Made by a program: the position numbers and the translations under genes. Below, piece by piece: positions 38,101-46,560 of a stretch of DNA of 64,000 nucleotides. This stretch comes from Collimonas pratensis (lineage in GTDB: Bacteria; Pseudomonadota; Gammaproteobacteria; Burkholderiales; Burkholderiaceae_D), in contig NZ_CP013234.1 of the NCBI RefSeq assembly GCF_001584185.1, forward strand, positions 5,642,001 to 5,706,000. Reading direction: 5' to 3'. The notes under the pieces were generated by a model that saw only the letters and a program-made list of their open reading frames with translations, was not told the DNA's origin and made no database searches. Position 1 is the first letter of the stretch. Each line of letters opens with the position of its first letter.

Positions 38101-38891
38101 TTGATGCCGCGTCCGGCTGACGCCTTGCCGATGGCGTGGATCGCATCTTCATACGAACGATAATAGGCCGCGGCATCTTCTTCCGTCAGCGCGGCTTCGC
38201 CCAGCATGTCGTACGAGTAGCGGTAGCCGCGCTTTTCATTGTCGCGGCTGTTGCCGAGCGCTTCGGCGATGGTCTGGCCGGTGACGAACTGGTTGCCCAG
38301 CATACGCATGGCGACATCCACGCCCTTGCGGATCAGCGGCTCGCCGCCGCGGCCGATCAGCTTGGTCAGCGCCGAGCCGAGACCGCGTTCGCTGTTGGTG
38401 CTGACCAGCTTGCCGGTGATCAGCAGGCCCCAGGTCGCGGCATTGACGAACAGCGATGGCGATTCGCCCAGGTGGCTGCGCCAGTCGCCCTTGCTGATCT
38501 TGTCGGCGATCAGGCGGTCGGCGGTCTGGTGGTCGGGAATGCGCAACAACGCTTCCGCCAGGCACATCAGGGCGACACCCTCTTCCGACGACAGCGAGAA
38601 TTCATGCATCAAGGCATCGACGCCGGAGGCGCGCGTGCGCTTTTCGCGCACCGCCTGCACCAGCTTGCGCGCCAGCGTCTGGCTGGCGGCATGCGAGCTG
38701 GCGCTGGTTTGCACCTGGGACAGCAGCCATTGCACGGCCAGCGTCTCGTCGCGCCGATAGGCGGCGGTGATGGCGGCGCGCAGCGGCGTGGCGTCGGCCA
38801 TCATTTCGGCGTGGAAGGCAGCGAAGGCAATGCTGGGAATGGCGGAAGGGGTAGTGCTGGACGGCTGGGATGACGGCTGTAGCGGCGGCAT
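35160..38891 (-). CDS. putA: Bifunctional proline dehydrogenase / pyrroline-5-carboxylate dehydrogenase
   Basis: A 1243-aa enzyme that converts proline to glutamate using FAD and then NAD. The proline dehydrogenase barrel spans about residues 150-480 (FMVRLVKGAYWDSEIKRAQ, LLAYLVRRLLENGANSSFVN in parts). The P5C dehydrogenase follows (PWNFPLAIFVGEVSAALAAG; catalytic Cys in SAGQRCSALRVL) and ends with FGGEGKSGTGPKAGG. A further about 190 residues form the ALDH-like C-terminal domain of long PutAs. The N-terminus lacks the ribbon-helix-helix of trifunctional PutA, so autoregulation is unlikely; the divergent Lrp-type gene is the probable regulator. Confidence 0.97.
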   Translation of the reverse strand: MPPLQPSSQPSSTTPSAIPSIAFAAFHAEMMADATPLRAAITAAYRRDETLAVQWLLSQVQTSASSHAASQTLARKLVQAVREKRTRASGVDALMHEFSLSSEEGVALMCLAEALLRIPDHQTADRLIADKISKGDWRSHLGESPSLFVNAATWGLLITGKLVSTNSERGLGSALTKLIGRGGEPLIRKGVDVAMRMLGNQFVTGQTIAEALGNSRDNEKRGYRYSYDMLGEAALTEEDAAAYYRSYEDAIHAIGKASAGRGIKQGPGISVKLSALHPRYSRAQRQRTMQELLPRLKQLLVLAKQYDIGLNIDAEEADRLELSLDLMEALAFDPDLAGFDGIGFVVQGYQKRCPFVIDYLVDLAHRSGRKFMVRLVKGAYWDSEIKRAQVDGLPGFPVYTRKVYTDVSYLTCAQKLLAATDVIYPQFATHNAHTLATIYSWAKEKNVTDYEFQCLHGMGETLYDQVVGKDMLDKPCRIYAPVGSHQTLLAYLVRRLLENGANSSFVNQIVDENVSIDSLIADPLQAAQQLGGEPHPQISLPPAMFGAERKNSAGLDLSNEEVLRQIDSAFQVFGQQQWHATPLLGELQAYSQAPRPVLNPADHRDVVGSVIEASVADVDKALHAASVYAMDWQTLPPAERADKLDRSAALFEENQMELIALAIREAGKSLPNAIAEVREAVDFLRYYAAQIRHTQNALALGPVVCISPWNFPLAIFVGEVSAALAAGNVVLAKPAEQTPLIAARAVQLMHEAGVPHAALQFLPGQGDTVGATLTADPRVKGVIFTGSTEVAQIINRTLAKRSLEESVDLPLIAETGGQNALIMDSSALPEQVVQDVLNSAFDSAGQRCSALRVLCLQNDIADRTLHMLKGAMQELRVGSPDRLVTDIGPVIDADAQGQLLAHIERMRGTAKNFFQLPLPPEQANGTFVAPTLIEIGSMSELKREVFGPVLHVLRYARNELPQLIEAINGSGYGLTLGIHSRIDETIDYIVGHAHVGNIYVNRNIVGAVVGVQPFGGEGKSGTGPKAGGPLYLKRLQRNPLVSLGAHTIHAPNADAAIDTPVLQALLGWAKTHGHQRIAALGEEYMHASWLGTSLVLPGPTGERNSLSFAPRGAILCSADNVGAMLNQLAAVFATGNFPVVEAAAAAMIPEGLPKAVRAAIRMIDKLDADSNTARLQLALVDGAGTGRLRPMLTALSEKSGALVPLLETSEYVSIPLWRLLAERAVCVNTTAAGGNASLMTLQA

Positions 38892-39202
38892 GGCGGTTGT
38901 CTCTGTAAGGGTATTTGTTTTGTCAACTTGCTATGTTTTCAAACAAGCTGCGAACAAGCCGGTACGCTACGGCAATGACAAGATCTCCCGCGGCTATGGC
39001 GGCGGGTAATCCTGTATCTCAGCCTTGCGTCCGGTTTGCCGGCAAGCATTGTTCCGAATGACTCTGTTAGCCTTCCAGGAAAGCTAAGTTGTTCGATTGT
39101 AGGCGGCATCGGCATGGATTAATTCTGGTAATAATGGCTGCTATCAAAATTTTGTTATTGGTGAGAAAATTTAACCGAATAAAATTTTTCGGAAGATAGT
39201 GC
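38892..39202. promoter_or_regulatory. Divergent putA-lrp control region with AT palindromes
   Basis: A 311-bp shared spacer. CAAAATTTTG (39145-39154) and CCGAA-N8-TTCGG (39175-39192), the latter ending 10 bp before the regulator's ATG, are candidate sites for the Lrp-type protein. Family members prefer AT-centred palindromes; binding is inferred. Confidence 0.45.
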
Positions 39203-39661
39203 ATGCTTGACAAGATCAGTAAGAAAATCCTGGCCGAACTGCAGAACGATGGCCGCATCAGCAATGTCGACCTGTCGTCCCGCGTCAACCTGTCTCCCGC
39301 CGCCTGCCTGGAACGTGTACGCAAGTTGCAGGAAGCCGGCTACATCTTGCACTACACCGCTCAGCTCAATCCGCAGTTGCTGGACGTCGCCTTGCTGGTC
39401 TTTATTGAAGTGGTGCTGGACCGCACCACACCGGAAGTGTTCGAGGCTTTCAGCCAAAGCGTGCAGATCATCCCCGAAGTACTGGAATGCCACATGGTGG
39501 CCGGCGGTTTCGATTACCTGGTCAAGGCGCGCGTCAAGGACATGAACGCCTACCGCGAATTCCTCGGCAAATCGCTGCTGCAGCTCAAGGGCGTGCGCGA
39601 GACGCACACCTATGCAGTGATGGAAGAGGTCAAGCACACCACCAAGCTGCCGATACGTTGA
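39203..39661 (+). CDS. Lrp/AsnC family regulator, probable activator of putA
   Basis: A 152-aa protein: an N-terminal helix-turn-helix (KILAELQNDGRISNVDLSSRV, split) and a C-terminal RAM ligand-binding domain (PEVLECHMVAGGFDYLVKAR, GVRETHTYAVMEEVKHT). It is divergent from putA, the arrangement of the proline-responsive PutR regulators. The PutR role is inferred from position. SD GGAAG lies 8 bp before the ATG. Confidence 0.92.
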   Translation: MLDKISKKILAELQNDGRISNVDLSSRVNLSPAACLERVRKLQEAGYILHYTAQLNPQLLDVALLVFIEVVLDRTTPEVFEAFSQSVQIIPEVLECHMVAGGFDYLVKARVKDMNAYREFLGKSLLQLKGVRETHTYAVMEEVKHTTKLPIR

Positions 39662-39762
39662 CATGTCGGACAAGACTGCCAGATCTGTCCGGACTGCCTG
39701 CGGATAGACAGACGCTGCGCCATGATGGAAAATCCCCTGAATCGTCACTACGGAAAATACCC

Positions 39763-40086
39763 ATGAACCGACTGATATCAGCAGCGGTATGTTTCGCCGC
39801 GCTGCAAGGATGCACTGCCATGAATGAACCGCTTGCGCCGCCGCCGGCTGAATCTCACGTTGAATCTCACGCGGCCAACTCCGGCGCAGGTTGCGCGGCC
39901 GACAAACAAGACGACAATGCGCTAGTCGGCAAGAGCGAACAGGAAGCCACGGCCTTGCTGTCCGGCTGTGTCTGGCGTATCGGCGAGCGCGACGGCGAAC
40001 AGTTTGCCGGCACCATGGATTACAACGAAGCGCGGCGTACGTTGGGGATTGCTGCCGGCAAGGTGACGTGGGTGCGGCGCGGTTAA
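39763..40086 (+). CDS. Peptidase inhibitor I78-like lipoprotein
   Basis: A 107-aa small lipoprotein: signal peptide MNRLISAAVCFAALQGCTA with lipobox LQGC. The mature domain reads CAADKQDDNALVGKSEQEA, SGCVWRIGERDGEQF, then TMDYNEARRTLGI and GKVTWVRRG. The spacing of VGK, the R-x-x-(R/E)DG turn and the TMDY...R segment is the I78 (elastase inhibitor) pattern. The frame is open far upstream, but the ATG at 39763 begins the signal peptide. The target protease is unknown. It follows the Lrp gene by about 100 bp. Confidence 0.8.
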   Translation: MNRLISAAVCFAALQGCTAMNEPLAPPPAESHVESHAANSGAGCAADKQDDNALVGKSEQEATALLSGCVWRIGERDGEQFAGTMDYNEARRTLGIAAGKVTWVRRG

Positions 40087-40110
40087 GAAAATCCTGGCTG
40101 AACTTGCCGG

Positions 40111-42234
40111 TTAATCGGCTTTGGGAAGCAGTTTCAACGATACCAGGCCCAAGCCCAGATTGCGGCTGTCCGCGCTGAGTCCTAGTGACGCAGGTGAGGC
40201 CGGCTTTTCCATCTCAAACGCGATCTTGAGCAAGCCTTGGTCCTGCGCCCGCAGCTCGCCAGGGATCATCAGCTTTCTCACGCTGTCGCCGGCATCGACG
40301 GGATATTGATATGTAAAGGTATCCAGCTTGCGGCCGTTGACCGATACCGCAATATTCAATGCCGGATGTGCAGGCGTCAGAAATGCGCGAGAAGTAAATT
40401 CAAGCGCCAAGGCTTGACCGTCCGCCGCCGGCGCTCGCATGATCAGTGTCGCGGTCTGCGCATCCGACCACCTGCCCCAACTTTCCGCCGCCGACCAGCC
40501 GTCCAGGACGAATTTATCGCCTGCGCCATCCTTTGCAAATGCAGCCGTTTCCCCACTCTGATAATTGGCTATCTCGGCGTGATAATCGATGGCGTCCGCC
40601 GCCAGCCATTTGTTCCTGCCGATATCGTATTGGCAAACGCCTTGCAGATGGTGATTCTTGACGTAATTTCCGACGCGATAAACATACATCGGCCTTTCCT
40701 CAAATATCCAATCCGATGGATTGAAAGTCGCAAAGCCGTTCAGCGCCGGAATGCCGAAAGCATCCGCCAGCAGCATCGCCTGGACATTCTGGCCGTACAC
40801 GCTGGTGATGAAGTCATTGGCTTTCGGCAGCGGATTATGGACAAAGAAAGACTGGCAATCCTTGGGAACCGAGGCAGCATTGTCCACCCGCGACATATGT
40901 TTTTTCACATCCAGGCCGACTTCCTTTTGCGTATTGATCTGTCCCAGGCAGGTCAGCGTCAAGAGCACAAGAATCGGTATCCTGGCTTTCTGAAATAATT
41001 GCCACAGGCTGGAAAAATAAACAGCGATCAGCACCGAGACGGGGAAAGCCAGGAAAATATAGAACCTGGCAATGACACGCAAACCGCGGCCGCCCGGGAT
41101 CAACGAGCGCACGAAGAACCACAGCGAATGGCCGGAAAACGAGAGCGGCAGCAGCATGGCAAGCAAGGTGGCGCAGGCGAGCACCTTGAACCACAGCGGA
41201 CTGGCCTGCGTTTTTTTCAAGATCAGCACAAAGATGATGAATGCCGACAGGATGAAAACATCTGGTGTGAATCCGACCTGGAATTCGCCCGGCCGCCACA
41301 TTCCCGGGAAGCGATTGTCGAAAAATTCAAAGACGCGTCCCCACAGCAGGCTGCCCCTGCCGAAATTGAGCATGTCGACAAAATGCAGGCTGTAAAAAAT
41401 CTGACTGTCATAACCCTGGCCGCCGGTTTCCTTCAGCTTCGGCAAGTAGACATACAGGAAGGGAGCGACTGCCAGCAGGAAAACCAGCAGGATCAACGCC
41501 AGCTGGCATTTTGCAGACAGGGCAAGCTTGAAAAATTCCTTTACTTTCTGGAAGTCATGACAGGCATAGCAAGCGACATACGCGATGACGAACAAGCCGA
41601 AAAACCACGCCATGTAGAAGCCGGTGATCAGCACGGCGCCATACATGACGGAAAAGGCCGCGCCATACAGCAGCATGGCTTTCTTTTGACGCGCAAAAAC
41701 GCTGCGCACCGTTTCCAGCAGAAGCAGCGCCAGCAAGGGTACAAAGCCGACGCTGAACAGCTGGCCGTGATAGGCGTGTATCGAGGAATTGATAAACAAC
41801 GTGAACAAGGCGGCGCCCAGCAGCATCACGATATTCTTTTGCTGCAGGCGTCCCAGGAACATGGCCATGGAAACGAAGCCGATCGCCTTGACCGTCATGT
41901 GCACCAGCTCCTGCGCCACCAGCAGATCGAAGCCCAGCAAGCGGTACGGAATGCCGATCAGCCCATAGAGAAAATAGCCGTCGTTATAGCCGAGGACATC
42001 CTGGTAAGGATAGAAATACAGAGGCTGGTTCCAGATCTGGCTGGATTCGAAAACGTGATACCAGTGGGACACCAGGACGGCTTCAATCACGGCATCGTAG
42101 TCGCCGCCGAAGACCCAGGAAAAATTGCTGTGGATTTGCTGATAGAAGAAGATATAGATGGATAGCATGCCGGCCGCTATCAGGAGGAAGTAATAGCTGG
42201 TCTCTTGTACGGATTTTCTTTGGTTTTTTATCAT
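40111..42234 (-). CDS. Large polytopic membrane protein, GT-C-like, function unknown
   Basis: A 707-aa protein with about ten to twelve hydrophobic segments in the first about 430 residues, then a soluble C-terminal part of about 270 residues rich in beta-type sequence (VSVNGRKLDTFTYQYPVDAG, LKIAFEMEKPASPASLGLS). After the first helix comes FGGDYDAVIEAVLVSHWYHV, an acidic periplasmic loop as in GT-C glycosyltransferases or YfhO-like proteins. I do not recognise the family with certainty. The base composition is somewhat lower in GC than its neighbours and it sits next to an IS element, so acquisition is possible. Confidence 0.7.
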   Translation of the reverse strand: MIKNQRKSVQETSYYFLLIAAGMLSIYIFFYQQIHSNFSWVFGGDYDAVIEAVLVSHWYHVFESSQIWNQPLYFYPYQDVLGYNDGYFLYGLIGIPYRLLGFDLLVAQELVHMTVKAIGFVSMAMFLGRLQQKNIVMLLGAALFTLFINSSIHAYHGQLFSVGFVPLLALLLLETVRSVFARQKKAMLLYGAAFSVMYGAVLITGFYMAWFFGLFVIAYVACYACHDFQKVKEFFKLALSAKCQLALILLVFLLAVAPFLYVYLPKLKETGGQGYDSQIFYSLHFVDMLNFGRGSLLWGRVFEFFDNRFPGMWRPGEFQVGFTPDVFILSAFIIFVLILKKTQASPLWFKVLACATLLAMLLPLSFSGHSLWFFVRSLIPGGRGLRVIARFYIFLAFPVSVLIAVYFSSLWQLFQKARIPILVLLTLTCLGQINTQKEVGLDVKKHMSRVDNAASVPKDCQSFFVHNPLPKANDFITSVYGQNVQAMLLADAFGIPALNGFATFNPSDWIFEERPMYVYRVGNYVKNHHLQGVCQYDIGRNKWLAADAIDYHAEIANYQSGETAAFAKDGAGDKFVLDGWSAAESWGRWSDAQTATLIMRAPAADGQALALEFTSRAFLTPAHPALNIAVSVNGRKLDTFTYQYPVDAGDSVRKLMIPGELRAQDQGLLKIAFEMEKPASPASLGLSADSRNLGLGLVSLKLLPKAD

Positions 42235-42377
42235 TATCCAAATTCGGTTTTATTAACGGCTCGGCTGATCTGTTTTGGCAAGTCGAAATTCTGGAGCCTG
42301 GTGCGTTAGCGATCTTGCCATGAACGGCAATTGGCGGGGGCAGTATTTGGAGAGGAGCGCGGCGTCAATAATAAATA

Positions 42378-43489
42378 GGGTCAGATACCGTCTTGAATAG
42401 CAAGCCCGTTGGTTAAATAATTTGGATCGAAGGGCTTGCCGGTACGGATCACTCCGTAAATCAGATGTGTCATTTTGTGCATGACGGCCCCGATCACAGC
42501 TTTTTTCGCCATGCCGGTGGCCAATAGCCGTTCAGCAAAGCAACGTAGTAGCGGGTTGTGTCGACATGCTACCAAGCTAGGCATGTAAAGCGCCGCTCGC
42601 ATCGACATGCTTCCTGCCCGGCTAATCATGGTTCGACCTTTGATGGAGGTGCCGGAGCTGCGTTGTTTCGGGGTTACGCCGAGAAATGCGGCAAATGCCT
42701 TGGCACTGTCAAATCTGCGGATATCGCCTAACTGACCCAGGATTCTTGCCACCGTGGTGGTGCCGATGCCCGGGATGCTTGTGATGAGCTCGGCGTCATG
42801 CTTGAGGCCGGGATGTCGATCAATGTGATCATCGATGTCGTCCTCCAACTTGTTGATCTCGGCGCTTAGCCAGGCGATGTGCTGCTTCACATGTTCGGCG
42901 ACGTCGGTCATGCCGGTGAAGGTGTTGGCTTCAAGCCGATTTTCTTCCTGCTGGCGAATATCTTTTAAGGCTTGTACTCGCAGCGACCAGGCCCGCAGCT
43001 GGCGTTGCTCCAGCGGTGGCGGCGTCCAAGGTGCCGGCTTCATGGCGGCGCAATAGCGCGCAATGAGACCGGCATCGGCGGTGTCGTTCTTGTTGCGAAT
43101 ATTTTCACTATGGCCGAAGCCTTTGATGCAGGCCGGATTGACCACGCTAACGCTCACTCCCGCGTCATGCAGCGCCAATGCCACCGGCTCATAATAAATC
43201 CCAGTGGCCTCCATGCAGACATGCAGCGTTTCTTTAGCGACTTTCGCCTTGCTTAGCCACTCCAGGAGTGATTTGTATCCGTCGGCGGAATTCTCCACCA
43301 CCTTGGCCTTGGTCTTGCCGTCGACCAGCAAGGCAATATCGAGCTTCTTCTTGCTCACATCGATACCAACAACTGCACATACCGTTTCCATTTTTGACCT
43401 TTCTCGTATGCGGGCTTACGCATCAGGCGATGGCCCAAGATACCGTTCGGACTTATAAAATGAAACAGGCAGAGGCGCCTATCTGACCC
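42378..43489 (-). mobile_element. IS110-family insertion sequence
   Basis: The transposase gene (42381-43391) is framed by a perfect 10-bp inverted repeat: GGGTCAGATA at 42378-42387, overlapping the transposase stop codon, and TATCTGACCC at 43480-43489. Subterminal inverted repeats are known for the IS1111 branch of the family. True ends may lie slightly outside; IS110 elements do not make target duplications, so I give the repeat-bounded interval. No neighbouring gene is visibly broken by it. Confidence 0.7.
42381..43391 (-). CDS. IS110-family transposase
   Basis: A 336-aa DEDD recombinase. The N-terminal RuvC-like domain carries the acidic residues in VVGIDVSKKKLDIAL, CMEATGIYYEP and KNDTADAGLIARYC. 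The C-terminal transposase_20 domain has ITSIPGIGTTTVARILGQLG (helix-hairpin-helix-like), FLGVTPKQRSSGTS and the serine region ISRAGSMSMRAALYM. Full length and uninterrupted, so probably active. The family uses a structured non-coding RNA from the element to choose target and donor DNA. Confidence 0.95.
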   Translation of the reverse strand: METVCAVVGIDVSKKKLDIALLVDGKTKAKVVENSADGYKSLLEWLSKAKVAKETLHVCMEATGIYYEPVALALHDAGVSVSVVNPACIKGFGHSENIRNKNDTADAGLIARYCAAMKPAPWTPPPLEQRQLRAWSLRVQALKDIRQQEENRLEANTFTGMTDVAEHVKQHIAWLSAEINKLEDDIDDHIDRHPGLKHDAELITSIPGIGTTTVARILGQLGDIRRFDSAKAFAAFLGVTPKQRSSGTSIKGRTMISRAGSMSMRAALYMPSLVACRHNPLLRCFAERLLATGMAKKAVIGAVMHKMTHLIYGVIRTGKPFDPNYLTNGLAIQDGI

Positions 43490-43785
43490 ACGTGCTCAAT
43501 GGCACTCAGTCTAATCGGCATCACTCTGCCCGGCCGCTTCTACATCCTTATTATCCGATGGCGACGCGGTAGGTTCAATATACGAGAGTCGAATTTTTCC
43601 AAGCGGATATTCGACTCTGGCCTTTTTTATTCCAAAAACACATCTGCAGCCAGCTGCACGCATCTTTTTAATACGCATTCAAAATATTACCGTACGTAAT
43701 TGTCCAGTCATATATGAGGCATAAGCTTGACGTCGACATTCCTCATCCCAGTTTTTTTCACTATCCCACTATAGGAAAAATAACT
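43392..43785. other. Non-coding end of the IS element and leader of the phosphodiesterase gene
   Basis: A 394-bp gap. Its left part, upstream of the transposase, belongs to the IS and could encode or extend a guide RNA. At 43585-43618 the arms AGAGTCGAAT/ATTCGACTCT form a hairpin followed by GGCCTTTTTTATT, a terminator-like structure. No gene is supported. Confidence 0.45.
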
Positions 43786-45507
43786 ATGCAAACCCCGAAA
43801 AAAATCGCCCTGGCGTTGATGCTGCCTTTCCTCGCAAGTGCAACCACGTTTAGCCATGCCGACGAGACGGATGCTAAAAAGCAGCCAGCCAAGCAGGTTC
43901 TGCTCATTTCAGTCGATGGCATGCACCAAGCTGATCTTGACTGGTTTGTTACCGCGTATCCGCAATCCACGCTCGCGCGCATGGTCCGTGAAGGCGTTAG
44001 CTATACCAACGCCAGAACCCCTTTCCCGTCAGATTCATTTCCAGGCATGGTCGGCCAACTCACAGGCGGCAATCCAAAAACCACGGGTATTTATTACGAT
44101 GATGCCTACAGCCGAGGGTTGCTGCCTGCGGGGACAACCAGCTGCGCAGGAGCGAAACTGGGAGCGGAAGTTTATTATGCGGAAGTCAGCGCAAAGGACA
44201 TGAACCGTTTGGACAGCGGCCAACAGATTCCCGGCTTGTATAGCGACTTTACAAAAATATCTCAGCTGACTGGCCATGCGCAAGATTTACTGGATCCAAA
44301 GACATTGCCGGTAGACCCAAAAACATGTTCACCGGTGTATCCGCATCAGTATCTCCAAGTGAATACGATTTTTGAAGTAGCGAAGCAGCATCATTTGCGT
44401 ACAGCGTGGTCGGACAAGCATGCAGCATATGACATACTCAATGGCCCATCCGGCAAGGGAATCGATGACTTGTTCGCACCTGAAATCAACAGTTCAGTCA
44501 CCGATCCGTCGACACCTGCAGGTCCCGGCGACGACTGGACCAAGGACAACGCCAATACCCAAAAATACGATGCCTTCAAAGTAAAGGCCGTCGTGAACTG
44601 GGCCAAGGGTTTCGATCACGCCGGCAATAACTCGCTGGGCGCACCCGCTATTTTCGGCATGAACTTCCAGGCTGTCTCCACCGCGCAGAAACTCAACAAA
44701 TCAAACTACTACACCGATCCGCAAAACCCCAGCACCATCATGACCAACGGCCTGGGCGGTTACACCTTGAATGGCGCGGTGCCAGGACCAGTATTGCAGA
44801 GCGCATTGACTTTTGTGGACGACCAGCTCAAGACCATGGTGGGCGCGCTTGATCTCAGCAAAACGGTGGTGATTCTCTCCGCGAAACATGGCCAATCACC
44901 GCAAAACCGCACGGCGCTGACGATAATCAATGACGGCAACATGATTGACGCATTGAACTGCGCTTGGGAAAACAATAGTGCAAGCTGCAAAGATCCCGCC
45001 CAAACCCATCTGGTTGCCCATGCAATCGATGACGACGGCATTCTGATGTGGCTCACCGACCGCTCGACCAAGGCAACGCGCTTCGCAAAGAACTTCCTGC
45101 TTGCTTATGCGGGGACCGGCGTCGGCTCGGATGCTTTGGGCAACAGCATCTCCAAACCATTTACGCAAGCCGGCGTCACAAAAATCTATGCGGGCGAAGA
45201 GGCGGAAGATTTATTCGGCACCAGGCGTGGCGATGAACGCGTTCCCGATGTGGTCGGTATCGCGCAGCAAGGAGTCGTCTGGGCCGGCGGCAAGTTGTCC
45301 AAGATCGCCGAACACGGCGGCAACGCGCATCAGGATAGGCATGTGCCTATCGTAGTATGGGGTGCTGGCATCGCACACCAAGCGAATGACGATCATGTCG
45401 AGACTACACAGATTGCCCCGACAATCCTTTCATTGCTGGCACTCGATCCGAGGGAATTGCAAGCCGTACGGATTGAGCGCACCAAGGCTTTGCCGGATTT
45501 GCATTGA
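43786..45507 (+). CDS. Secreted alkaline-phosphatase-superfamily phosphodiesterase
   Basis: A 573-aa exported enzyme: Sec signal peptide MQTPKKIALALMLPFLASAT..SHA. A type I phosphodiesterase/nucleotide pyrophosphatase-like domain follows: metal-binding VLLISVDGMHQADLDWF, nucleophile region TPFPSDSFPGMVGQLTGG, later LSAKHGQSPQN and HGGNAHQDRHVPIVVWG with the second metal-site histidines. Normal family members have ADHG where this has AKHG, a possible change in one metal ligand. The frame is open further upstream, but the ATG at 43786 starts the signal peptide and has AGGA 11 bp before it. The substrate is unknown. Confidence 0.88.
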   Translation: MQTPKKIALALMLPFLASATTFSHADETDAKKQPAKQVLLISVDGMHQADLDWFVTAYPQSTLARMVREGVSYTNARTPFPSDSFPGMVGQLTGGNPKTTGIYYDDAYSRGLLPAGTTSCAGAKLGAEVYYAEVSAKDMNRLDSGQQIPGLYSDFTKISQLTGHAQDLLDPKTLPVDPKTCSPVYPHQYLQVNTIFEVAKQHHLRTAWSDKHAAYDILNGPSGKGIDDLFAPEINSSVTDPSTPAGPGDDWTKDNANTQKYDAFKVKAVVNWAKGFDHAGNNSLGAPAIFGMNFQAVSTAQKLNKSNYYTDPQNPSTIMTNGLGGYTLNGAVPGPVLQSALTFVDDQLKTMVGALDLSKTVVILSAKHGQSPQNRTALTIINDGNMIDALNCAWENNSASCKDPAQTHLVAHAIDDDGILMWLTDRSTKATRFAKNFLLAYAGTGVGSDALGNSISKPFTQAGVTKIYAGEEAEDLFGTRRGDERVPDVVGIAQQGVVWAGGKLSKIAEHGGNAHQDRHVPIVVWGAGIAHQANDDHVETTQIAPTILSLLALDPRELQAVRIERTKALPDLH

Positions 45508-45525
45508 CCGGCAATGCCCCCGGTT

Positions 45526-46560
45526 TCAGGTACTGGCGCGTATCGCCAGCTTGAAACCCAGATCGACACTGGTTTTTTCCACTGCTTCGCGCCGCAGCAT
45601 CTTGATCAGCAACTGGGCGGCGGTAAAGCCGATCTCGTAGCGCGGCGTGATGATGGTGGTGATGCCGGGATTGGCAAAGGCCGACCAGGGCAAATCGTTG
45701 AAGCCGGCGATCGCCATCTGGCCGGGGACCGACAGGCCGCGGCGCTGGCATTCGAACAGCACGCCTAGCGCCAGGTCGTCGTTGCAGCAGAATATCGCAT
45801 CGCATGCGGGAGTCTGCTGCAGGATCTGCCCCAGCATCTTGGTGCCGAGTTCTACTGTCGACGGCGCCGGCGTCAGGACTTCTATGTCGGTCGCCAGGCC
45901 GGCTTCGGCCAGTGCGCGGCGATAGCCGTGGCGTCGCTTCATCATGCGCGGATCGAGCTGGGCGCCGAGGAAACCGGGATGGCGGTAGCCGCGTTCGATC
46001 AGGTGGCGGGCAATGCTGTAGCCCGCTTCTTCATGCGAAAAACCGACCGTGACGTCGCTGCCTTCCGGGTCGATATCGAACATGCGTACCGCCGGCACGT
46101 TGTGCGTCGCCAGCTGTTCGCGCAGCGCATCCTGCTGCTCGATGCCGCTCAACAGGAAACCGTCCGGCGCATGCGCCAGGTAAGTGCTGATCAGCTGGCT
46201 TTCCTTGTCCGCCGAATAGCCGCTTTCGCCGATCAGGAATTTATAGCCGTGCTGGTTGAGGCTGTCGCGGATGCCGGTCAAGGTTTCCACGAAGACCGAG
46301 TTGCCGAGCGACGGCACGATCACGCCGATTACCTGCGATTTGGCCGAAGCCAGCGTGCTGGCCGCCTGGTTCGGCACGTAGCCAAGCTGCTTGATGGCGG
46401 CGCTGATCCGTTCGCGCGCTTCCAGCTGCACCAGGGCCGGCGTTTTCAATGCCCGCGATACTGTCATCGGACTGACGCGCGCCAGCCGCGCGACGTCCAC
46501 GATAGTGACCCTGCCGCTGGCGCGGCTATGGCGTTGTTGTTTGATTTCCGGGCTGTTCAT
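45526..46560 (-). CDS. gntR: LacI family regulator, probable gluconate repressor GntR
   Basis: A 344-aa repressor: the N-terminal LacI helix-turn-helix VTIVDVARLARVSPMTVSRALK is followed by the hinge region AASTLASAKSQVIGVIVPSL and a periplasmic-binding-like sugar domain. The head and the GntR-type FVETLTGIRDSLNQHGY stretch match gluconate-operon repressors. It is divergent from gntK, with a perfect palindromic operator in between, and convergent with the phosphodiesterase gene. Gluconate or 6-phosphogluconate as inducer is inferred. Confidence 0.87.
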   Translation of the reverse strand: MNSPEIKQQRHSRASGRVTIVDVARLARVSPMTVSRALKTPALVQLEARERISAAIKQLGYVPNQAASTLASAKSQVIGVIVPSLGNSVFVETLTGIRDSLNQHGYKFLIGESGYSADKESQLISTYLAHAPDGFLLSGIEQQDALREQLATHNVPAVRMFDIDPEGSDVTVGFSHEEAGYSIARHLIERGYRHPGFLGAQLDPRMMKRRHGYRRALAEAGLATDIEVLTPAPSTVELGTKMLGQILQQTPACDAIFCCNDDLALGVLFECQRRGLSVPGQMAIAGFNDLPWSAFANPGITTIITPRYEIGFTAAQLLIKMLRREAVEKTSVDLGFKLAIRAST

